From Vibrio ostreae (GTDB taxonomy: Bacteria > Pseudomonadota > Gammaproteobacteria > Enterobacterales > Vibrionaceae), in contig NZ_CP076643.1 of the NCBI RefSeq assembly GCF_019226825.1, positions 2,790,001 to 2,854,000 of the forward strand: a stretch of DNA of 64,000 nt, read 5' to 3'. Within the stretch, counting starts at the first letter, position 1; every line of letters begins with the position of its first letter. Of the stretch, positions 57,639 to 64,000 are shown piece after piece. Made by a program: the position numbers and the translations under genes. Below the pieces are notes generated by a model, which saw only the letters and a program-made list of their open reading frames with translations, did no database searches and had not been told where the DNA came from.

Positions 57639-58820
57639 TCAGGCCGATTCAAGCAGCGTCAAGGCCTTGCGCGTCACTTCATGCGCCGCTTTGGTCAGAT
57701 GCTGTTTTTCCAGGGCATCGGCCAGATAAGCGTAATCGGAAATACTTGCGCGTTGTGACAGCGCCGTTTCCAGATGCTGCTGCGCCAGTTGCCACTGTTG
57801 CTCACGCAGATAGAGCTGGCCAAGTGCGCTGTGCGCTTCGGCATTGTTACCGTCACGCTGCAAGGCCTCCTGTAGCAGCACAATCGCCGGATGGCGGTCC
57901 GCGAGGTTGAGTTCTGCCAGCAGGCTGTACAGCTCCGCTGAGCGGTGCTTATGCAGGTTTTCCTTAATCAGGGTGAAGGCTTCATGGTCGGCTTTACGTT
58001 TAATCAGCTGCTGAATAAACGCCAGCACCAGTTGCGGCTCCGCCTGTTGTTTGCGGCTGAGTCCGTTCCAGTGGCTGATCAGCCCTTCGCTGCCTTGCTG
58101 GCTGGCAATGCTTTCCAGTAATCCCTGCTGAGCGGTGGTGGTCAGCGCATCGGCTTCCTGCTGGCTGATATGCTTGGTCTTGACCAGTTTCGGCAGCAGA
58201 TCAAGCAGCGCTTGCCACTCCTTGCGCTGCAGATAGGTCTGCTTGAGCAGATTGAGCAGCACCGTATTATCCGGATATTGTTGTTGCAGCGCACTCAGCG
58301 TGCTTTGTGCCGCCTGCAATTCACCGTCACTGATCTGTTGCTTGGCGCGGGTCAGCTCGACCGCCAGAGTGGCATTGTCCTGTTGGGCGGCCAGCTCCAG
58401 ATAGTGGTCGCGTTTGCTGCGATCACCCATGCCGTTGGCGGCCTCCGATGCCACCAGGTAGCACAGCAGCGGCATGTCATGATGGTTGGCCCAGCGGGTG
58501 ACTTTCTTCTCTGCCTGCTTCCAGTCGCCTTCCAGCAGCTTGATGATGGCTTCGTTTGTATAACGACGGGAACGCTTCATCTTACGCACACTGAACCAGT
58601 TCCAGGTGGATGAGCTGGCGTAAATCAGCTTCTTCACCACATACTCCAGGGCAAACAGACCGGCCAGGGCAGCAATCACTAAGATAACCAGGGTCGTGAC
58701 GCTCATTTCAATCGTGTGTTCGGCTACTGAAATCAGCACGTAACCCTGCTGACCGGCATACTGGGTGCCGGCAAACAGGCCAGCGCCGAGCACAATGAAC
58801 AGAAACAGTAATCTGACCAT
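57639..58820 (-). CDS. hemY: HemY, TPR-containing membrane protein of haem operon
   Basis: 393-aa inner-membrane protein. Two N-terminal membrane segments (LLFLFIVLGAGLFAGTQYAG and VTTLVILVIAALAGLFALEYVV) precede a region of TPR-like helices (for example AHSALGQLYLREQQWQLAQQHLETAL and DYAYLADALEKQHLTKAAHEV). In enterics HemY lies with hemX in the hemCDXY operon; its exact role in haem synthesis is unclear and it is not the Gram-positive oxidase of the same name. It overlaps the hemX stop by one base. Confidence 0.92.
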   Translation of the reverse strand: MVRLLFLFIVLGAGLFAGTQYAGQQGYVLISVAEHTIEMSVTTLVILVIAALAGLFALEYVVKKLIYASSSTWNWFSVRKMKRSRRYTNEAIIKLLEGDWKQAEKKVTRWANHHDMPLLCYLVASEAANGMGDRSKRDHYLELAAQQDNATLAVELTRAKQQISDGELQAAQSTLSALQQQYPDNTVLLNLLKQTYLQRKEWQALLDLLPKLVKTKHISQQEADALTTTAQQGLLESIASQQGSEGLISHWNGLSRKQQAEPQLVLAFIQQLIKRKADHEAFTLIKENLHKHRSAELYSLLAELNLADRHPAIVLLQEALQRDGNNAEAHSALGQLYLREQQWQLAQQHLETALSQRASISDYAYLADALEKQHLTKAAHEVTRKALTLLESA

Positions 58821-60022
58821 TATTTCTCCTCCGTCGTCATCGAGCTGATGGAGCGGCGCAGACGTTCACTGATCACGTCACTGAGTTGTTTCTGCGTTTC
58901 CAGTTTCACCGGATACTCGACCTGGACCTTCTGCTTGCCCAGTTGTTCAAGCGTGCTACTGAACGCCGTTACCTGGCTGTCATCAAGGTTAAAGAATGAG
59001 CCGGACCACTGGGCGGCGGTGGACAGAGCGGTGGTGTACATCTCCTGGTTTTCTGCGTATACCGCTTTGATGGCGGTCTCCAGCTTGGCTTTCAGATTTT
59101 CTTTGAGGTAAAAGTGCTGCTCCGGTGACAGCAGGGGCACCACATTACCATCGCGGGTGCGGAAAGTGATGAAGTTATCGGCGAAATCTTTCAGCGATGT
59201 CATCAGGTTCTGCTGCCAGTTGTTGATGTCTTGCGAGACCGTTGGTGGCTGTTGTTCAGCCGCGTGCGGCAGAATCGCGTTGGCGAGCGGCAGATGGTCA
59301 ACCTGCTGCTGCAGACTGATCAGGCGCAGCACCAGACCGTCACGGTCCAGCAGCGGAATGGTCTTTAACTTGGTGATGTCGTTTGCCATTGCTTTACGCA
59401 GTGGCGTCAGGCTCGGGTCGTTAAGGGCAGCGATACGCTGGTCGGCACTTTCCATCAGCTGAGTGGCGCTTTCCACATCGTGCTCGAGGAACAGTTTACG
59501 CCCGGCCAGTTTGACCAGATAGTCGGCTTCGGCCAGCAGCCAGTCATTAGGACGACGGCCTTTCATGTCGGCGACGGCTACCTGCAGGCTTTCGATGGTT
59601 TTCTGCTGCTGGGTCAGCACCACTTCGGCGCGGTGAGTGACTTCATTGGCGTGCTCGACCGCTTGCTGCTTCGCATCGGCCAGTTTTTGATCGATGCTGG
59701 CGCGGGTCTGGGCCAGCTCGGTTTGCAGCGCTTTAATTTGCGCCTGGTACTGCGCCTGTTGTTGCTGGCTGTGCAGGGTCAGGCCGCCACCAAACAGAAT
59801 CGCCAGGACAATCGCAATCGTGCCCAGTTTGACGCCGCGTTTGGCCTGTTTCTCGGTCACGCTTGTCTCACTGTCTGCCGGTTTCGCTGCGGCAGCTTCG
59901 CCGTCAGCGTTGGCTGCCTTGGCGCCGTTTGCGTCATGGGCTGAGGTTTGCATGCTGGAATCAGCAGCAGGTACGGATGACTGTTCAGGTTCCTGCTGTG
60001 GATTATCTTTTTTACTTGTCAT
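58820..60022 (-). CDS. hemX: HemX, membrane-anchored protein of haem operon
   Basis: 400-aa protein. An acidic, Ala-rich N-terminus (QEPEQSSVPAADSSMQTSAH) leads to one membrane segment (KLGTIAIVLAILFGGGLTLHS) and a long periplasmic coiled coil (AQIKALQTELAQTRASIDQK). The C-terminal region (NDWLLAEADYLVKLAGRKLFLEHDVESATQLM) is typical of HemX. The old assignment as uroporphyrinogen methyltransferase is not supported, as no SAM motif is seen. It lies 18 bases after hemD and is coupled to hemY. Confidence 0.92.
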   Translation of the reverse strand: MTSKKDNPQQEPEQSSVPAADSSMQTSAHDANGAKAANADGEAAAAKPADSETSVTEKQAKRGVKLGTIAIVLAILFGGGLTLHSQQQQAQYQAQIKALQTELAQTRASIDQKLADAKQQAVEHANEVTHRAEVVLTQQQKTIESLQVAVADMKGRRPNDWLLAEADYLVKLAGRKLFLEHDVESATQLMESADQRIAALNDPSLTPLRKAMANDITKLKTIPLLDRDGLVLRLISLQQQVDHLPLANAILPHAAEQQPPTVSQDINNWQQNLMTSLKDFADNFITFRTRDGNVVPLLSPEQHFYLKENLKAKLETAIKAVYAENQEMYTTALSTAAQWSGSFFNLDDSQVTAFSSTLEQLGKQKVQVEYPVKLETQKQLSDVISERLRRSISSMTTEEK

Positions 60023-60040
60023 TGCTAAGAGTCCTGTGTG

Positions 60041-60769
60041 TTAAGGCTGGAGAGCCGCCACTAAATCTTGGTTCGCCGCACTTCCTGTGGTCACGACATG
60101 GCTGAATCCCAGGCGCTGGGCATCGTGGGCGATTCGGTCACTGGGAACCAGTAATTTCAGACTCAGGGCCCAGTTCAGGTCTGCCCCGGTCAGTTGCGAA
60201 ACAAAAAACATCAGCTGATGACTGCTGGTGATGACCAGCGTGTCAACCTGCGCCTGTTGCCAGCGAGCCACGCTAGTTGGCGCGCTGAACGGCAAGTCTA
60301 CACGCTGATACACTTCACGGTAACGTACCATGGCGCCACGAGCACACAGAGTGTCGTAAATCAATTCCCGGCCACCGTTGCCGCGCAGAATTTCGATCCG
60401 TTGACCTCGTACATGATGCAATTCCGGCAGAGCGAGCAGATGTTCGCTGTCGCTGATGTCCGGGTAGTGTACTGGTTGCGCACAGACTTTGCTTAAAAGC
60501 TGTGCAGTTTTTTGACCAACGGCAAGGTATCGGGGGGAGGCGGGCCATTTCAGTTGCTGAGCGTGGAGAAATTGCTGACTCAGTAACACCGCGTGCTGGC
60601 TGACAGCCAGCACGTAATCACAGTGCAGCAGGGCCTGTGGCAGTTGAGGTAAATCGGCACCGGCTTCGATCCCGATCAGGGGCTGGTGCAGGGCAGGGAT
60701 ACCGAGCGCTACCAGTTGCTGACACAGCTCCTTGCCCTGAGTGTCAGGGCGTGTCACCAGAACCGCCAT
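60041..60769 (-). CDS. hemD: Uroporphyrinogen-III synthase HemD
   Basis: 242-aa enzyme that cyclises hydroxymethylbilane with inversion of ring D. It has the two-domain HemD layout: AVLVTRPDTQGKELCQQL at the start, YVLAVSQHAVLLSQQFL, GQKTAQLL, IEILRGNGGRELIYDTLCARGAMVRYREVYQR (family signature region) and DTLVITSSHQLMFFV. Sequence is weakly conserved, as usual for HemD. It starts four bases after the hemC stop, in the order hemC-hemD-hemX-hemY. Confidence 0.93.
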   Translation of the reverse strand: MAVLVTRPDTQGKELCQQLVALGIPALHQPLIGIEAGADLPQLPQALLHCDYVLAVSQHAVLLSQQFLHAQQLKWPASPRYLAVGQKTAQLLSKVCAQPVHYPDISDSEHLLALPELHHVRGQRIEILRGNGGRELIYDTLCARGAMVRYREVYQRVDLPFSAPTSVARWQQAQVDTLVITSSHQLMFFVSQLTGADLNWALSLKLLVPSDRIAHDAQRLGFSHVVTTGSAANQDLVAALQP

Positions 60770-60773
60770 CGCG

Positions 60774-61712
60774 TTACTCGTGCTCGGCGTACAGCTTGGT
60801 CAGAATATCGCGTGCGCCGTCGTCCAGCAGCCGGTTAGCAAGCTCGACTCCAAGGCGTTCTGCATCCTGACGCGGACCGCGGATTTCACCGCGCACAATC
60901 AGTGAGCCATCCGGTTCGCCGACCAGGGCGCGCAGCCACAGGTCATCGCCGTCAAGCAGAGCATAGCTGCCGATTGGCACCTGACAGCCGCCTTCCAGGG
61001 TCAGGTTCATGGCGCGTTCACACAATACACGGTCAGTGGTGTCGGCGTGACTGAGCGGCGTCAGCAGTCTGCGCAGGCGTTCATCATCGAGACGGCATTC
61101 AATACCGACCGCGCCCTGGCCGACCGCCGGCAATGATTGCTCCGGCTCTATCAGGCTGCGGATGCGCTGTTCCAGTTTGAGGCGTTTCAGCCCGGCCGCG
61201 GCGAGAATAATGGCGTCATATTCACCGGCATCGAGTTTGCCGAGGCGGGTGCCGACATTGCCGCGCAGCTCTTTGATCACCAGATCCGGACGCGCTTCTT
61301 TGAGCTGACACTGGCGGCGCAGGCTGCAGGTACCGACCACGGCGCCTTGTGGCAGCTCATCGAGTGATGTGTATTGGTTTGACACGAACGCATCACGCGG
61401 GTCTTCACGTTCACAGATGGTGACCAGGCCGAGGCCTTCGGGGAAGTCGACCGGAACATCTTTCATCGAGTGCACGGCGAGATCGGCGCGTCCTTCGAGC
61501 ATGGCCACTTCCAGCTCTTTGACGAACAACCCTTTACCACCAACTTTGGCCAGTGGGGTATCCAGAATAATGTCGCCGCGAGTCACCATGGTGACCAGTT
61601 CCACTTCCAGACCGGGATGGGCCGCCTGCAGTGCATCTTTGACGTAATGGGCTTGCCACAGGGCGAGTGGACTCTGGCGCGTCGCGATTCGGATTGGGGT
61701 GGTAGAGGTCAT
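60774..61712 (-). CDS. hemC: Porphobilinogen deaminase HemC
   Basis: 312-aa hydroxymethylbilane synthase that polymerises four porphobilinogens. It has [18 protein letters not shown], the catalytic aspartate in [15 protein letters not shown], arginine-rich [14 protein letters not shown] motif ([18 protein letters not shown]) and the dipyrromethane-binding cysteine in [15 protein letters not shown] (about residue 242). First gene of the leftward hemCDXY operon, divergent from cyaA across 352 bp, the same arrangement as in E. coli. Confidence 0.96.
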   Translation of the reverse strand: MTSTTPIRIATRQSPLALWQAHYVKDALQAAHPGLEVELVTMVTRGDIILDTPLAKVGGKGLFVKELEVAMLEGRADLAVHSMKDVPVDFPEGLGLVTICEREDPRDAFVSNQYTSLDELPQGAVVGTCSLRRQCQLKEARPDLVIKELRGNVGTRLGKLDAGEYDAIILAAAGLKRLKLEQRIRSLIEPEQSLPAVGQGAVGIECRLDDERLRRLLTPLSHADTTDRVLCERAMNLTLEGGCQVPIGSYALLDGDDLWLRALVGEPDGSLIVRGEIRGPRQDAERLGVELANRLLDDGARDILTKLYAEHE

Positions 61713-61977
61713 GATATTCCCGTTTGACAGTCAACAATGGCCTCATCCTACCATTTCGGACAGAAATTTCTCACTACAAGATCACCGTCCGGCGGATTTG
61801 CTGCGCGCCGCTGTAACAGCGGTACAAAATTGTGTGATTAGGCTCTCGTTTATAAACTGAGCTATTATTACAAAGCACTGCTTAGCGTGGACACTATGCC
61901 GACTCTGAATTTGGCGCATTTTGTTTAATACGACTTTAGTGTTAACCACAGAGCAGATGCTTTACCAACACAAATTA

Positions 61978-61999
61978 AAGTGTTAAATTGATCACGTTT
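61978..61999. promoter_or_regulatory. crp site: Candidate CRP site upstream of cyaA
   Basis: TGTTA-N6-TCACG core with a strong right half GATCACGTTT (one mismatch from GATCACATTT), 66 bp before the cyaA start. In E. coli CRP-cAMP represses cyaA from a site at its promoter. The remaining 61713-61977 holds the divergent hemC promoter and nothing else I can support. Confidence 0.5.
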
Positions 62000-62064
62000 T
62001 GTTGGCTGTTTTGCGCAAAACACAATCAAATTGTGCATTTATGTTTCAATCAAGGGAACTGACC

Positions 62065-64000
62065 TTGCAGGCTTACACCAAGACCTTATTACAGAGATTA
62101 GATAAGCTGAACCGGCAACGCACTGAGCGGGCGCTGGCGCTTATGGATTTACAAGGTCAGCGTGTTTTTCATCTGATCCCGGCCCTGCTGCACTACAACC
62201 ATCCTCTGATCCCCGGCTATTACGCTGACCAGGTACCGTACGGTATTCACCAGTTTTCTCTGAATGACATTCAGCAACAGTTTGTGGACGATACCGAACT
62301 GACCCTTGGCCAGCCGCTGCTCAGCGCCGCCCAGCCAGAGATTTTAGGTCTCTATACAATGGGCAGTACTTCATCGATCGGTCAGAGTACCTCGAGCGAT
62401 CTCGATATCTGGGTGTGTGTGGAGGCGGACATGGATTGCGACGCGCGTGACTGCCTGAGCAATAAATGTTTACTGATCACCGACTGGGCGAAAAGTCAGG
62501 GTGTGGAAGCCAACTTCTTTATCATGGATGAAGAGCGCTTTCGTCATAACCAGTCAGATGAGATGACCGGCGAAAACTGCGGTTCGTCCCAGCACTTACT
62601 GCTGCTGGATGAGTTCTACCGTTCGGCGGTACGTCTGGCCGGCAAACGCCTGCTGTGGCAAATTGTGCCACCGGAAATGGAAGAGTGCTACGACGAATAC
62701 GTTAAGCAGCTGTGCAGCAACGATTATATTGATTGCAGCGAATGGATCGACTTTGGTCGCCTTAACCGGATTCCGGCCGAGGAGTACTTTGGTGCCAATT
62801 TATGGCAGCTGTATAAGAGTATCGATTCGCCGTATAAATCGGTACTGAAAGCGACTCTGCTTGAGGCGTATTCGTGGGAGTACCCGCATACCCAACTGCT
62901 CAGTATTGATACCAAGCGTCGCTTCTTCGCCCATGAGCCGGATCTGTACAGTATGGATGCCTATTATCTGATGCTGGCCAAGGTGACCTGTTACCTGGAG
63001 CGGATTGGTGATCACGCCCGTCTCGATTTGGTGCGGCGCTGTTTCTATCTTAAAACCCACGAAAAGCTATCCCGTGAACCGGGTGTCGGCTCGGTAGCCT
63101 GGCGCCGAGAAGCGCTGAGCGAGATGGTGCAGCACTGGCACTGGGATAAAGCGACGCTCGAAGAGCTCGACAATCGGCGTAACTGGAAAGTGGAGCAGGT
63201 CAAAGGGTGCACCACGCGCTGCTGGATGCGCTGATGGTCAGTTACCGTAACCTGATTCAGTTTGCACGGCGCAATGATATTACCTCGGCCATCAGTCCGC
63301 AGGACATCTCGATTCTGGCGCGTAAGCTGTATGCTGCCTTTGAGGTGTTGCCGGGTAAAGTCACGTTACTCAATCCGCAGATTTCGCCGGACTTACATGA
63401 GCCCGACCTGACCTTTATCGAAGTCTGCCCGGACCGGACGAACAAGGCGGGCTGGTATCTGTATAAACAGCCGCTGGTGGCACATCAAATCATCGGTCAG
63501 CCCTACCTGGAGCACAATGAATATCTCAGTAAGTTGGTCGCGTGGGCGTTTTTCAACGGCCTGATCACTGAGTCGACCCGTTTGCACTCTGTGGTGCGTG
63601 AAGCACATCTCGATATCGACAAGTTCTATCAGATGATGAGTGACTTGCGTAACACTTTCTCGCTGCACAAACGTCGTCCGACCATGGCAGCGCTGGCGAG
63701 TCCGTGTGAAATCAGCCAGCTGGCGATGTTCATTAATTTCGAGAATGACCCGACGGTGGAGCTGAGCGGCAAGTCGCTCAAAGTGGATCTGAAGAACGCT
63801 GACATCTTCAGTTTTGGCTGTGAGCAGCAGTGCCTGGTGGGCAGTGTTGATCTGGTCTATCGCAATTCGTGGCAGGAAGTGCGTACTCTGCATTTTAAAG
63901 GCGAGACCGCGATGCTGGATGCCCTGAAAACTGTGCTCGGCAAAATGCATCAGGATGCTTTGCCACCGGAGTCGGTGGACGTGTTCTGCTACAGCAAAAA
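62065..64000 (+). pseudogene. cyaA: Class I adenylate cyclase CyaA, frameshifted and cut by window end
   Basis: Makes cAMP for CRP. The catalytic N-terminal half has the nucleotidyltransferase motif GSTSSIGQSTSSDLDIWVCV (GS...D-x-D) at about residues 95-115. I chose TTG 62065, with AAGGGA eight bases upstream, because it gives the family N-terminus and E. coli cyaA also uses TTG. After EQVKG the frame shifts at 63204-63206 (GGG): one more G is needed to read VHHALLDALMVSYRNLIQFARRN. The downstream frame stays open to the window end with normal CyaA sequence (HKRRPTMAALASPCEISQL). Likely a sequencing error. Confidence 0.88.

Noticed and set aside
59480..59944. Interpretation of HemX as a uroporphyrinogen methyltransferase
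   Set aside because: The protein lacks SAM-binding motifs and is a membrane-anchored coiled coil; the old database name is misleading.

Overview
This is a contiguous stretch of a Vibrio large chromosome (chromosome 1). The evidence is gene content and order: a thi operon, an asnC-rsmJ-ferritin-uspAB block, rmuC-ubiEJB-tatABC, hemB, ryhB, polA, Spot 42, engB, a CsrB/C-family RNA, yihI, hemN, hemYXDC and cyaA. Proteins read as close Vibrio relatives. Two perfect ParB1 parS sites place it near oriC1. L-arabinose genes and a choline-to-betaine operon, both absent from V. cholerae as far as I recall, suggest a V. fluvialis/V. furnissii-like species; that species guess is inference.

Layout. 1-4755 (+): thiCEFSGH for thiamine. 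4869-11700 (-): choline ABC transporter (choXWV) with betIBA, making glycine betaine for osmoprotection. 11959-22686: aminopeptidase P, a LysR regulator with a divergent Bcr/CflA-type exporter, asnC, rsmJ, a Cys/Lys-rich unknown protein, a DMT transporter, uspA, ferritin, uspB and a YhiN-type flavoprotein. 22771-37131: a sugar island. ytfQRT-yjfF-type and araFGH importers run leftward; araBDA, an unknown gene and araC run rightward. Three AraC operator pairs with identical 21-bp registers tie both transporters and araBDA to one regulator. 37212-47857: HDOD protein, DMT transporter, rmuC, the ubiquinone genes ubiE-ubiJ-ubiB, tatABC, tatD, hemB and a GNAT acetyltransferase. 47858-54283 is rich in RNA: a Fur-controlled RyhB, polA, Spot 42, a further candidate sRNA, engB, a tetrahaem-free dihaem cytochrome c4, and a CsrC-like RNA with 17 GGA motifs and an upstream GacA/VarA box. 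54284-64000: a methyltransferase, yihI, a DUF2489-type protein, hemN, the leftward hemCDXY operon and the start of cyaA.

Five otherwise normal genes (choV, aminopeptidase P, HDOD, ubiE, cyaA) are each broken by one base in or beside a homopolymer, and a sixth small gene near Spot 42 seems broken in the same way. ubiE and cyaA are rarely lost, so sequencing error is the simplest explanation for the set. No tRNA, rRNA, insertion sequence, prophage or CRISPR array was seen.
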